DNA from: Erysipelotrichaceae bacterium
GTDB lineage: Bacteria > Bacillota_I > Bacilli_A > Erysipelotrichales > Coprobacillaceae
DNA length: 38,404 bases
Direction of reading: 5' to 3'
Assembly: GCA_021201655.1 (NCBI GenBank)
Contig: JAJQEL010000070.1
Location: 1 to 38,404, forward strand
The translations under genes were made by a program, and so were the position numbers. How positions within the stretch are numbered: the first letter of the stretch is position 1; each line of letters starts with the position of its first letter. The notes below the pieces were generated by a model. That model was given only the letters and a program-made list of their open reading frames with translations, was not told where the DNA came from and ran no database searches. Positions 25,472-34,309 of this stretch are shown here, piece after piece.

Positions 25472-28400
25472 GTTTCTTTCACCTCAACCTTTTCTATAAT
25501 CAACGATAACTTATTACGATTATCAACTCTTCCATTCACTAAACAAATACTTCCTCTTTTGAGCATCATGCCTAAGCTTTTATAACGTGATGCAAAAACT
25601 ACACCATCTACACTACCTGTTTCATCATTACCTTCAATAAAACACATTTCGTTGCCTTTTTTATCTACAATATTTTTAACTCTAGTAACATTTATGACAA
25701 CATTAACATATTTTCCTATATAAGAAGATAAATGGTTAATAGATACAATAGGTATAGATATTTGTTGCTTAATAAGCTCAATAGGATGCTTAGATAAATA
25801 TAAACCTAATACTGCCTTTTCTCTTTCTAGTTTTTCATTATCATCATCCTTATATACTTTTAATATTGGTTTTTCATCAATACCCAGATTTTGCATAATA
25901 TGAGCATATTCTTCTATAGTATCAAGATTCATACGCATCATTTTTCTTTTCATTCTAAACTCATCCATTGCTCCTGCATCAATCAATGCTTCAACCACTT
26001 TTTTAGAAACATGACTCTTGTCCATTCTCAACATAAAATCATAAATATCTTTAAATAAGCCTTTTTCTCTTTCTTTTTCAATATCCTTGTAAGCCCCATA
26101 TCCAACATTTTTAATAGCTAATAAAGAATAACGAATATGACCATTTTCCACCATAAAACGATCATAGCTATGATTAACAGAAGGTGGCAAAATATCCACA
26201 TGAGCATCTTTACATTCTTGAATGCAATGGAGCTTAGAGGTTTGTGAAGAGCCTTCATTAGATAATATGGAGGCAAAAAAGTATAAAGGATAATTGGCTT
26301 TTAAATAAGCTAATTCATAAGCAATATAGCCATAAGCGACACTATGAGATTTATTAAAGCCATAATCAGCAAATTTTTCAATAAGCTGAAATACTTCTAT
26401 AGCTTTATCTTTTGTATATCCATTACTAAGACATCCATCAATAAAATCTTTTTTCATGGAAGCCATCAAATCACTTTCTTTTTTAGAAGTAGCTTTTCTT
26501 AAAATGTCGGCTTTTCCTAAAGAAAAGCCAGCCATTTTTTGCGCCACTTGCATCATTTGTTCCTGATAAACCATCACCCCATAAGTTGATTTTAATATAG
26601 GTTCTAATTCTTTTAATGGATAAGTCACTTTATCAGGATGATTTCTACCTTCTAAATATAAAGGTATATTTTTCATTGGTCCTGGTCGATATAAAGCATT
26701 GGCAGTGACAATATCTTCGAAACATGTTGGTTTCATTCTTTTTAATAGACTGCGCATACCTTCAGATTCTAATTGAAAGACACCAAAGGTACGAGCAGAG
26801 GCGATGAGTTCATAGGTTTTTGAATCATCTAATGGTATTTCATTTAAGTTAATGTTTTGATGGGTATTCGCTTTGATATCTTTAAGGATGTAATCAATCA
26901 TTGTAAGATTCTTTAATCCTAAAAAATCCATTTTAAGAAGCCCTGCTTCTTCAATATAGTCTTTAGAATATTGAGACATAAGATTATTATTAGGGCCATA
27001 AACAAGTGGTACAACATCATTTAATGGCTCTTTTGAGATAATAACACCTGCGGCATGCATAGATATATTACGTGGTAAATATTCAATAATGCTACAAGCC
27101 CCAATAATCTTTTTTAAAGCTGGATTTCTATTGATATTAAGTTGAAATTGAGCTGAAGTTTGATAAACTTCACTAATGGATTTTTTATTTTTAGGTCCAG
27201 TTGGTACCATTTTTGTAATAATATTTAATGTTGCAAGTGGAACTCCCATAACTTTACCCATATCTCTAATGGCAATGCGTGGCCCATAAGTATTAAATGT
27301 CACAATTTGGGCAGCATGAGTGACGCCATATTTACCAATCACATATTGGATAACCTCATCTCTTCGATTATCCTGAAAATCAATATCTATATCTGGCATA
27401 GAAACACGTTCAGGATTCAAGAATCTTTCAAAGAATAAATCATATGCTATGGGATCAATATTCGTAATTCCTAAACAATAAGCCACCAAACTTCCACATG
27501 CACTTCCTCTACCAGGTCCTACTTGAATATGATTAACTTTTGCATAGCGAACATAATCCCAAACAATCAAGAAATAATCATCAAAACCCATTTCATGAAT
27601 TATTTTTAATTCATATTTCAATCTATCAATATATTTTTGTGGTATTGATTTACCTTTAAAACGTTTCTTTATTCCTACTTTACATAAGCTAGTTAAATAA
27701 CCATAAGCCGTTCCTTTTTCTAAAGGAAAGATAGGTAAATGATTTTGCTGCAAAGGTATTGTGGCTTTACAAAGATTGAGGACATATTGTGTATCTTTGA
27801 TGATTTGTTTATCAAATAAGACATTCATTTCTTCTTTGGTTTTTAAATACTTTTCATTTGTTTGCACACTATAGTTTATATCTAATGTTGTCCCTTGCTT
27901 TGCGGCTTGCATAAGATCTATAGCAAAAGCATCCTGACTTCTAAGATATCTCACTTCATTGGAACAAATAACTTTAACTTTCATATAATTAGCCAAGGAA
28001 ATAAGTCTGGTATTGAGTTGTTTTTGGTAAGACAAATGATGATTTTGTATCATGATATAATAGTTATCATGAAATAAGCTTTGAAAAAGCTTGATATAAT
28101 GCAAGGCATCATCTTCTCTATTTTTACTAACTAGACTAGCAATAATATCATGAGAGCTAGATATGACTAATATATGTTGATACTTAGATAGATCATCTAA
28201 AGAAATACTTTTATCACTGCTTAAGTTAATATGACTACATATTTTCATAAGCTCAAAATATCCTTGATCATCAATAGCTAGTAAAATAAAAGAATAAATA
28301 TCATCTTCAATATGGACACTTGCATCAAGACCAAATATTGGCTTAATCCCATATTTTAAACATTCTTTAGAAAACTCCAAGGTACCATACATATTATCTT

Positions 28401-28518
28401 TATCGGTTAATGCTAAAACATCAATATGCTTTTTAAGGGCATCTTGAATGAGATCTTTTATTAATATTGTACTATTTTGAAAACTGTAAGAACTATAGAC
28501 TTGTAAATGACCAAACAT
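25459..28518 (-). CDS. dnaE: DNA polymerase III subunit alpha, DnaE type
   Basis: Replicative or lagging-strand polymerase of the Firmicutes DnaE class, 1019 residues. The N-terminal PHP domain (1-200) is degenerate: HLQVYSSYS replaces the usual HLHVHSEYS, so the metal site is lost and no intrinsic proofreading is expected. The C-family core has VGPGRGSACGSLVAY and PDIDIDFQDNRRDEV with the catalytic aspartates, then YQEQMMQVAQKMAGFSLG and DYGFNKSHSVAYGYIAY. A helix-hairpin-helix region and a C-terminal OB fold (about 915-1000) complete it. The C-terminus is short compared with E. coli DnaE. First gene of the dnaE-polA-fmt operon. Confidence 0.95.
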   Translation of the reverse strand: MFGHLQVYSSYSFQNSTILIKDLIQDALKKHIDVLALTDKDNMYGTLEFSKECLKYGIKPIFGLDASVHIEDDIYSFILLAIDDQGYFELMKICSHINLSSDKSISLDDLSKYQHILVISSSHDIIASLVSKNREDDALHYIKLFQSLFHDNYYIMIQNHHLSYQKQLNTRLISLANYMKVKVICSNEVRYLRSQDAFAIDLMQAAKQGTTLDINYSVQTNEKYLKTKEEMNVLFDKQIIKDTQYVLNLCKATIPLQQNHLPIFPLEKGTAYGYLTSLCKVGIKKRFKGKSIPQKYIDRLKYELKIIHEMGFDDYFLIVWDYVRYAKVNHIQVGPGRGSACGSLVAYCLGITNIDPIAYDLFFERFLNPERVSMPDIDIDFQDNRRDEVIQYVIGKYGVTHAAQIVTFNTYGPRIAIRDMGKVMGVPLATLNIITKMVPTGPKNKKSISEVYQTSAQFQLNINRNPALKKIIGACSIIEYLPRNISMHAAGVIISKEPLNDVVPLVYGPNNNLMSQYSKDYIEEAGLLKMDFLGLKNLTMIDYILKDIKANTHQNINLNEIPLDDSKTYELIASARTFGVFQLESEGMRSLLKRMKPTCFEDIVTANALYRPGPMKNIPLYLEGRNHPDKVTYPLKELEPILKSTYGVMVYQEQMMQVAQKMAGFSLGKADILRKATSKKESDLMASMKKDFIDGCLSNGYTKDKAIEVFQLIEKFADYGFNKSHSVAYGYIAYELAYLKANYPLYFFASILSNEGSSQTSKLHCIQECKDAHVDILPPSVNHSYDRFMVENGHIRYSLLAIKNVGYGAYKDIEKEREKGLFKDIYDFMLRMDKSHVSKKVVEALIDAGAMDEFRMKRKMMRMNLDTIEEYAHIMQNLGIDEKPILKVYKDDDNEKLEREKAVLGLYLSKHPIELIKQQISIPIVSINHLSSYIGKYVNVVINVTRVKNIVDKKGNEMCFIEGNDETGSVDGVVFASRYKSLGMMLKRGSICLVNGRVDNRNKLSLIIEKVEVKETWKN

Positions 28519-28558
28519 ATGATACCCTCCTTGTTTACCTATTATATCAAAATTCTTA

Positions 28559-28870
28559 TTATTTTAAAAGACAATGAAAAGCAAACAACAAAAGCATAAT
28601 TTCTAAATACAAACATAATACAACATATATTATTTCCAAAAAATAAAAACTACCCATACTTAATAACCATAGACGATATAAATATAACCCTATCACATAA
28701 TAATGATATTGTGGCTGTATAACTTTAAAATAGGGTTGATCTATAATAATAATGATACTTAATACAACACTTATTAAATGGAATGGTATATACCATTTAA
28801 AACATATTAGTTGTAATATCATGCATAGTCCACAAAGCAATTGAAGTTTTTTTATTCTAAGTAACATCAT
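28559..28870 (-). CDS. Small hydrophobic membrane protein, unknown
   Basis: Protein of 103 residues, nearly all hydrophobic, with three or four predicted membrane helices (about 8-28, 30-46, 58-75 and 78-100) and a basic N-terminus (LRIKKLQ). No family was recognised. AGGTGAT precedes the ATG. It sits between the TSCPD protein and dnaE with 40 bp before dnaE, so it may be the first gene of the replication operon transcript or a separate unit; a terminator precedes it. Confidence 0.6.
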   Translation of the reverse strand: MMLLRIKKLQLLCGLCMILQLICFKWYIPFHLISVVLSIIIIIDQPYFKVIQPQYHYYVIGLYLYRLWLLSMGSFYFLEIIYVVLCLYLEIMLLLFAFHCLLK

Positions 28871-28919
28871 AGAATCACCTATAATATTATATGAAAAGAT
28901 TGTTGAATTATCTCAATAA

Positions 28920-28948
28920 AAAAAGAATTCAACTTTTATTGAATTCTT
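28920..28948. terminator. Terminator after the TSCPD gene
   Basis: GAATTCAA (28925-28932), loop CTTTTA, TTGAATTC (28939-28946), flanked by A- and T-runs. On the minus strand it ends the apbE-TSCPD unit. Confidence 0.75.
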
Positions 28949-28954
28949 CTTTTA

Positions 28955-29194
28955 TTAACTCTGTTTTAAAGCTTTCGCTAATTGGTCTGGACAAGATGTT
29001 GGTCTTGGACCACATTTAATGCCTTCTAACCTAGCAATAACTTCATCTTTATCCATACCTTCTACCAAGGCACTAACACCTTGTGTATTACCATGACAAC
29101 CACCTATGAATTGGACATTTCTAACTTTATTTTGATCATCTATTTCAAAATTGATTTGTTTAGAACATGTTCCTCTTGTTTTATAACTAGCCAT
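28955..29194 (-). CDS. TSCPD domain protein (TIGR03905 type)
   Basis: Protein of 79 residues made of one TSCPD domain: YKTRGTCSKQINFEID, VQFIGGCHGNTQGVSALVEGM, then LEGIKCGPRPTSCPDQLAKAL. The four cysteines (in GTCS, GGCHGN, IKCG, TSCPD) probably bind a metal, as in the related domain of B12-dependent ribonucleotide reductases. Molecular role unknown. The ATG at 29194 is chosen over a GTG at 29203 because AGGAG sits eight bases before it. It follows apbE by 11 bases and is likely co-transcribed. Confidence 0.9.
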   Translation of the reverse strand: MASYKTRGTCSKQINFEIDDQNKVRNVQFIGGCHGNTQGVSALVEGMDKDEVIARLEGIKCGPRPTSCPDQLAKALKQS

Positions 29195-29205
29195 TTCATT
29201 CACTC

Positions 29206-30315
29206 CTATTCAATTCTATCTTTATTAATTATATAGACATTTTCATTATCATGCAAGCCACTTGACATTTTTATTTTACCATCTTCCAATAACCAGATAG
29301 CTTCCACATCATCCAATGATTCAATAAGTTCTAAGCCATCTTCGTATTCCATTAAAAATACTGCTGAACTGAGAAAATCTGCTAAACCACTATCGGTACA
29401 AACAATACTTACACTGCGAAAATAAACGGCTGGATATAAAGTATCTGGATCAATCAAATGATGATAACGAACACCATTAATATCTTCATAATAACGTTGA
29501 TAATCCCCACTGGTGACAATGGATTCCCCTTGTACCACTAGTACCGCTTCATTTTCCTCGCTATCTGCATAATTGCCATCTTGGGGAGATTCAATACCAA
29601 CACAAAACTTCTCCGCACATTCATCCAAATAAAAATCTCCTTCTCTAGTGATTTTTCTTGTTCCATAACTAGCAACATTTCCACCACCACTTAAAAGAAA
29701 ATTATCCACACCTGCTTCAATCAAAGCTTGTTTTATAAGTTCAATTGCATAACCTTTCGCCGTTGCGCCAACATCTATAGATAGGTCAGCATCATCAATA
29801 TAAATTGTACTATTTTCTTCATCAATAATAATACTATTAATATCACTGTGCTTGGCTGCTTCACTTAATTCTTCATCAGTTGGAACTTCCCCTACACCAT
29901 CATTGGATTCTGCTTCTTCGCGATAGTCATGCCATATTTCAATAACTGATCCCATCGCAATATTGACTTTATTAGAGATGGTTTGATTTCTTTCAATAGA
30001 TAGACTTATGAGATCTAATAATGCCTGATCAACTGTTACAGCTTCCTTGCCTGCGTTATCGTTGATTGTTTTAACATTATTAACATTATCGTAAGAGGAG
30101 TATTTATCAAAAAGTTTATCATAGTAATTCAATTGTTCATCAATAAGTTCACATTGCTCATCAAATTCATCCTGACTTTGGGCATAACTTAAATACTGCG
30201 TTACGGTATCAAACGGTCCAACAAAAGTCTTAGAATAAAGCTCATAACTATCTTTTTGACATCCTGTTAATATGAATAAACTTATAGCTATAATTGTCTT
30301 AATTATTTTCTTCAC
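29206..30315 (-). CDS. apbE: ApbE-type FMN transferase lipoprotein
   Basis: Flavin transferase of 369 residues that attaches FMN from FAD to a threonine in target proteins outside the membrane. An N-terminal lipoprotein signal is clear (KKIIKTIIAISLFILTGC, cysteine near residue 19). The ApbE core follows: VGPFDTVTQYL, AMGSVIEIW, the SIDVGATAKGYAIELIKQAL nucleotide-site segment (about 185-200), NFLLSGGGNVASYG, HHLIDPDTLYPA and a C-terminal metal-site region with SGLADFLSSAVFLM. The neighbouring two-repeat lipoprotein upstream is the obvious candidate substrate. Equivalent to FmnB of Listeria in role, by inference. Confidence 0.93.
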   Translation of the reverse strand: MKKIIKTIIAISLFILTGCQKDSYELYSKTFVGPFDTVTQYLSYAQSQDEFDEQCELIDEQLNYYDKLFDKYSSYDNVNNVKTINDNAGKEAVTVDQALLDLISLSIERNQTISNKVNIAMGSVIEIWHDYREEAESNDGVGEVPTDEELSEAAKHSDINSIIIDEENSTIYIDDADLSIDVGATAKGYAIELIKQALIEAGVDNFLLSGGGNVASYGTRKITREGDFYLDECAEKFCVGIESPQDGNYADSEENEAVLVVQGESIVTSGDYQRYYEDINGVRYHHLIDPDTLYPAVYFRSVSIVCTDSGLADFLSSAVFLMEYEDGLELIESLDDVEAIWLLEDGKIKMSSGLHDNENVYIINKDRIE

Positions 30316-30343
30316 TTATATCACCTTTTCCATTATAACAAAT

Positions 30344-30376
30344 ATCAAAAGAAAACTCACGAAATATCGTGAGTTT
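30344..30376 (-). terminator. Terminator after the PplA-like lipoprotein gene
   Basis: AAACTCACGA (30353-30362), loop, TCGTGAGTTT (30367-30376), with a T-rich tail on the minus strand. It partly separates the abundant-looking lipoprotein gene from apbE. Confidence 0.75.
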
Positions 30377-30382
30377 ATCATC

Positions 30383-31291
30383 TTACTGAACTTTAGAAAC
30401 AGCCTCTAAAATAGAAGATAAGTTGATTGTACAAGAACTTGTTAAATCTTCAGTCGTTGCATAACCACTATCATCAACTTCTGTAGCAGTAATTTCATCA
30501 ACTGTCTTACCTACGCAATATTCTTCAAATGCAGCAGCTTGTTCATACCATTCGCCACCACCATCAATATTACCTAAGCTAGCAGAATAATCTTTCATAC
30601 CATAATCATCGCCACGTTCTAACTTAGTTTCTAATATTTCACCTTCGTTATCGATTTGTGCGATATCTAAGATTGCTGTAACAACTTTACTATCAGAATC
30701 TAAAGCAAATACAATCATAGTTGTATCTAATTCTTCATCATCATTAGACATTGTACGACCTAATACGATACTATCAGCTTCAGCTGCTTCAGCATTCTCG
30801 CATGCCTTCACAACAGCTTCAACGAAATCTGATACATGAATTGTACAAGAACTTGTTAAATCTTCAGTTGTTGCATAACCACTTTCATCCATTTCTGTTG
30901 CAGCAACTTCATCGCCAGTTTTACCGATACAATATTCTTCAAATGCAGCAGCTTGCTCATACCATTCGCCACCATCTTCAATATTGCCAAGGCTAGCTGA
31001 GTAATCCTTCATACCATAAGAATCACCACGTTCTTCTTTAGTTTCAGTGTACTCACTATCACTGCCAGGTGTTGATTGAGCTACATCTAAATCAATGTAC
31101 TGAATAACGTCATCGCTATCAAGTCCTACGGCTACAAATGTTGTACTGATCTCTCCATCATCAACGCTACTTACAACACCTAAACCAACTTTAGCATAAG
31201 TAGCAGCTGTTGCAGAATCACTCTTACATCCTACAAGTGCTGTTGCGACAAGTGCAAATGCAGCTAATGTACTTAATAATTTTTTCATCAT
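30383..31291 (-). CDS. Two-repeat PplA-like lipoprotein, candidate flavinylation target
   Basis: Lipoprotein of 302 residues: signal peptide MKKLLSTLAAFALVATALVGC with lipobox cysteine near 22, then two tandem domains (about 32-165 and 170-300) that share long identical stretches such as GMKDYSASLGNI, GGEWYEQAAAFEEYC and SGYATTEDLTSSCTI. Each domain ends in D-L-T-S-S-C-T followed by an SxxxEAVxKA helix, where FMN-binding domains have D-x-x-S/T-G-A-T followed by a similar helix. Listeria PplA likewise is a lipoprotein with two such domains that carry covalent FMN. The GA is replaced by SC in both repeats. Strong acidity, the strongest promoter in the window and the adjacent apbE support a surface electron-carrier role, by inference. 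The second ATG (31288) is an equally good start. Confidence 0.75.
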   Translation of the reverse strand: MMKKLLSTLAAFALVATALVGCKSDSATAATYAKVGLGVVSSVDDGEISTTFVAVGLDSDDVIQYIDLDVAQSTPGSDSEYTETKEERGDSYGMKDYSASLGNIEDGGEWYEQAAAFEEYCIGKTGDEVAATEMDESGYATTEDLTSSCTIHVSDFVEAVVKACENAEAAEADSIVLGRTMSNDDEELDTTMIVFALDSDSKVVTAILDIAQIDNEGEILETKLERGDDYGMKDYSASLGNIDGGGEWYEQAAAFEEYCVGKTVDEITATEVDDSGYATTEDLTSSCTINLSSILEAVSKVQ

Positions 31292-31316
31292 AATACTCCT
31301 TTCATTATTTACTTAT

Positions 31317-31345
31317 AGTATATAACTTTTTTTCACAAAGTTCAA
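31317..31345 (-). promoter_or_regulatory. Strong promoter of the PplA-like gene
   Basis: On the minus strand TTGAAC (31345-31340), exactly 17 bp, TATACT (31322-31317), 26 bp before the start codon; AAGGAG follows as ribosome-binding site. Confidence 0.75.
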
Positions 31346-31461
31346 TATCATCAAGTACGATTAGCGTTGACTAACAGTAATTATTTTATTGCTGTAATAA
31401 TTATTTATTTGTTCAGTTTTGTCGTTATTCATAGTATAATATAGAAGAGGATGTGATAAAT

Positions 31462-33201
31462 ATGGATTTAGGCAATGCATTTAAAACACTGCAATTATTT
31501 AAGAAGAAAGAAGAGCTTAAAGAAATGTATACCCCTTGGGGTGAAAACATTGATGAAAATCATATTTTAGAAGAATATCCTAGACCACAGATGCGTCGTT
31601 ATAATTATACTATGCTTAATGGTTTGTGGTCTTATGCCTTTAGTAAACATGCTGATTTACCCGAGCAATATGAAGGTGACATATTAGTACCTTTTTCTCC
31701 AGAGTCTTTATTATCCAAAGTCAAAAGGCAATTACAACCCCATGAATATTTATGGTATAAAAAAGAATTTGATATAGAATTTAAGGATAATAAAAGATTG
31801 ATATTACATTTTGGAGCAGTTGATCAAATATGTGATATTTATATCAATAAAGAAAGAGTACTTCATCATATTGGTGGTTATTTACCTTTTGAGATAGATA
31901 TAACAGATTATTTATTAGCACATAATGAATTAATCGTCAGTGTACAGGATTTTTCAGATAAGAGCTATCATGCTAAAGGAAAACAAAGGCTTAAGAATGG
32001 TGGTATGTATTATACTGCGCAAAGCGGTATTTGGCAGAGTGTGTGGTATGAATGGGTGGATAATATTTATATTAAGGATGTGCATATTGTTCCTGATTAT
32101 GATCAAGATCAAATTAAAGTTTGTATCAATACCAATGCCCCGATGCATACGCAGGCAACTTTTCAAATAGATGATCAATCTCCTATTATACAGGATTTAT
32201 CCTATGAAAATATCATACCAGTCATGCATAAGGTATCCTGGACACCTGATTATCCTTATCTTTATCATTTAAAAATTAATATTGAAAATGATGAGGTTAT
32301 TTGTTATTTTGCCATGCGCTGTTTTACTATTGAAAAAGATGAACAGGATGTATTACGTATATGCTTGAATCATCATCCGATATTTTTACATGGTGTTTTA
32401 GATCAAGGTTATTATAGTGATGGATTATATACCGCTCCGAGTGATGAAGCGATGATTAATGATATTCAGCAAATGAAGGATTTAGGTTTTAATACAATTA
32501 GAAAACATTGCAAAATAGAACCACCAAGATGGTATTATCACTGTGACCATATGGGTATGATAGTCATGCAGGATATGGTTAATGGTGGCGAGCCTTATCA
32601 TACTTGGTATGTCACTTATATGCCAACACTATTTAAACAGACCCAAGGTTTTTCTGATAAGCTTTCCTATCTTTTAGCTCGTGATAATGAAACTGGTAAA
32701 CAAGAATTTGAACAGGAATGTTTGAATACAATTGATGCCTTATCTTATTTTCCTAGTATTGCCTGTTGGGTATTGTTCAATGAAGGATGGGGACAATTTG
32801 ATACCAAACGTTTAACTGATATATTAAGGCAAAAGGATCCAACCAGACTGATTGATTCTACAAGCGGATGGTTTGATCAAGGTTGTGGTGATTTTAGAAG
32901 TGAACATCATTATTTTGAAGAACCGACTATACCTAATGATGAACGTGCTTATTTATTATCAGAATATGGTGGCTTTATTTTAAAGGTAGATGGTCATGTT
33001 AGCGTTGAAGCAAGTTATGGTTATCAAACATATGAAAATACTAAAGATTTACAGGAAGCTTTTAAAAATTATAAGGATAATATCCTTAAACCTCTTATTC
33101 CAAAAGGATTATGTGGAGCCATTTATACGCAATTAAGTGATATTGAAGAAGAAATTAATGGTATACTAACATATGATCGAAAAATAAATAAATTCAAATG
33201 A
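31462..33201 (+). CDS. Glycoside hydrolase family 2 protein, cytoplasmic
   Basis: Protein of 579 residues with the GH2 layout: sugar-binding jelly roll (about 40-190, with YNYTMLNGLWSYAF and FGAVDQICDIYINKERV), an immunoglobulin-like linker domain (about 200-290), then a TIM barrel. The acid/base is E441 in WVLFNEGWGQFD and the nucleophile is E501 in LLSEYGGF. These match the beta-galactosidase/glucuronidase clan, but the substrate is not clear. There is no signal peptide, so it acts on imported sugars, and no transporter is adjacent. The ATG at 31462 is preferred over an in-frame GTG at 31453, which crowds the GAGG site. Confidence 0.85.
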   Translation: MDLGNAFKTLQLFKKKEELKEMYTPWGENIDENHILEEYPRPQMRRYNYTMLNGLWSYAFSKHADLPEQYEGDILVPFSPESLLSKVKRQLQPHEYLWYKKEFDIEFKDNKRLILHFGAVDQICDIYINKERVLHHIGGYLPFEIDITDYLLAHNELIVSVQDFSDKSYHAKGKQRLKNGGMYYTAQSGIWQSVWYEWVDNIYIKDVHIVPDYDQDQIKVCINTNAPMHTQATFQIDDQSPIIQDLSYENIIPVMHKVSWTPDYPYLYHLKINIENDEVICYFAMRCFTIEKDEQDVLRICLNHHPIFLHGVLDQGYYSDGLYTAPSDEAMINDIQQMKDLGFNTIRKHCKIEPPRWYYHCDHMGMIVMQDMVNGGEPYHTWYVTYMPTLFKQTQGFSDKLSYLLARDNETGKQEFEQECLNTIDALSYFPSIACWVLFNEGWGQFDTKRLTDILRQKDPTRLIDSTSGWFDQGCGDFRSEHHYFEEPTIPNDERAYLLSEYGGFILKVDGHVSVEASYGYQTYENTKDLQEAFKNYKDNILKPLIPKGLCGAIYTQLSDIEEEINGILTYDRKINKFK

Positions 33202-33230
33202 AAAAGGTCTATTTTTAGACCTTTAATCAT
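33199..33230. terminator. Bidirectional terminator between GH2 and DUF5662 genes
   Basis: AAAGGTCTA (33203-33211), loop TTTT, TAGACCTTT (33216-33224), with A- and T-runs on the two sides. Confidence 0.8.
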
Positions 33231-33753
33231 CATTTCTTAAATCTTTCTCTTCATTAATATATCTTATTGTTTCATCTAGACCATGATCCGCTAAATAATG
33301 CAATAACTCTTCTAATACTTCTCTTGTTTTAGGATGCATAATATAACTATGCTTACCACTTTCATAATAATCTAAAGCATCTTTATCACTATAACTATCA
33401 CCATTATAAATCATACTAGCTGCTACACGATCACAAAACATTTCTAAAATATAACGATTAGGCATCTTGGCAGCTGTAACGCCTTTACGAGTCATATCTA
33501 CCCAAAATTCCCAATGATGCTTATTTCTGCCTTTATGATGCAACCAGGCTAAAGAATAGCCTTTTTCATCACGCTCAGCCGAATTGGGCGATCTCGTGCC
33601 CTGATAATATTTTGCTCCAGTATAAAATTCTGTCCATGAATATTTAGATAAATCATGGAGTAATCCTTGTTTATAGAGTTTCACTCGAAAACATAGTTGT
33701 CCAACTTTGATTTTATGTCTTGTTATAGTTATAAAATGTTGTATTGGTTTCAT
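33223..33753 (-). CDS. DUF5662 family protein, HD-like metal site
   Basis: Protein of 176 residues recognised by LYKQGLLHDLSKYSWTEF (about 27-44) and LAWLHHKGRNKHHWEFWVDM (about 69-88), with FCDRVAASMIY further on. The spaced His and Asp residues (HD, HH, HHW, CD) resemble a divalent-metal site of HD-domain type. No experimental function is known to me for the family. GGGTGA precedes the ATG. It is a single gene, convergent with the GH2 gene and divergent from the small membrane protein. Confidence 0.85.
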   Translation of the reverse strand: MKPIQHFITITRHKIKVGQLCFRVKLYKQGLLHDLSKYSWTEFYTGAKYYQGTRSPNSAERDEKGYSLAWLHHKGRNKHHWEFWVDMTRKGVTAAKMPNRYILEMFCDRVAASMIYNGDSYSDKDALDYYESGKHSYIMHPKTREVLEELLHYLADHGLDETIRYINEEKDLRNDD

Positions 33754-33879
33754 GATATCACCCGCTACTATTATAACGAAATTATCGTTTTTTTCAATTC
33801 AATGTATACTTTTTTCATTCATAATACTTTATTTTTTTTAAATCAGTGATATAATGAATTGAAATAGGAGGTGCATTCT

Positions 33880-34251
33880 ATGCCTTTAAAGATTGATATT
33901 CAAACTAATATTAATGATCATGACTTAACAATTGAAAAATGTACTGAAATTATTACTATCCTACAAAAATGTTACAAAGACATGAGAAAAGAAACATATT
34001 CTCACTTTCTAAGTACAAAGTCACTAATGCATTCTTTAATCTTTGCATTAATACTTTATGTATTTTATCTATTAACAGAAGATATGTTTTTTGTGTATTT
34101 AATGCCTATCTCTATAGCATTATCTATGATTACTTCTATTATCAGTGCTGAATATATGACTAAAGTTACTCGTAAACAAATTCATAAACAAGTACAACAC
34201 TATAAACAAAAACGTGATGCCCTTTTAAACAAACAAAAGTTTGAAGCATAA
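33880..34251 (+). CDS. Small membrane protein with two helices, unknown
   Basis: Protein of 123 residues: a soluble N-terminal helical part (about 1-45, TIEKCTEIITILQKCYKDMRK), two adjacent membrane helices (about 50-68 and 72-92), then a basic coiled-coil tail (about 95-120, KQIHKQVQHYKQKRDALLNK). No family was recognised. The ATG at 33880 is preferred because GGAGGT lies seven bases before it; an ATG at 33871 overlaps that site. Ends at a terminator, so it is monocistronic. Confidence 0.7.
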   Translation: MPLKIDIQTNINDHDLTIEKCTEIITILQKCYKDMRKETYSHFLSTKSLMHSLIFALILYVFYLLTEDMFFVYLMPISIALSMITSIISAEYMTKVTRKQIHKQVQHYKQKRDALLNKQKFEA

Positions 34252-34278
34252 AGACTACAATCAAGTAGTCTTTTTATT
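34250..34278 (+). terminator. Terminator of the small membrane protein gene
   Basis: AAAGACTAC, loop AATCAA, GTAGTCTTT, TTATT. It begins at the stop codon. Confidence 0.8.
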
Positions 34279-34309
34279 ATCACAATATCAATATAAAAAG
34301 TGAGAATGT

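Noticed and set aside
30751-30996. Plus-strand frame rich in Gln, His and Leu inside the lipoprotein gene
   Set aside because: It is an antisense artefact of the repeated acidic and alanine codons; no start signals.
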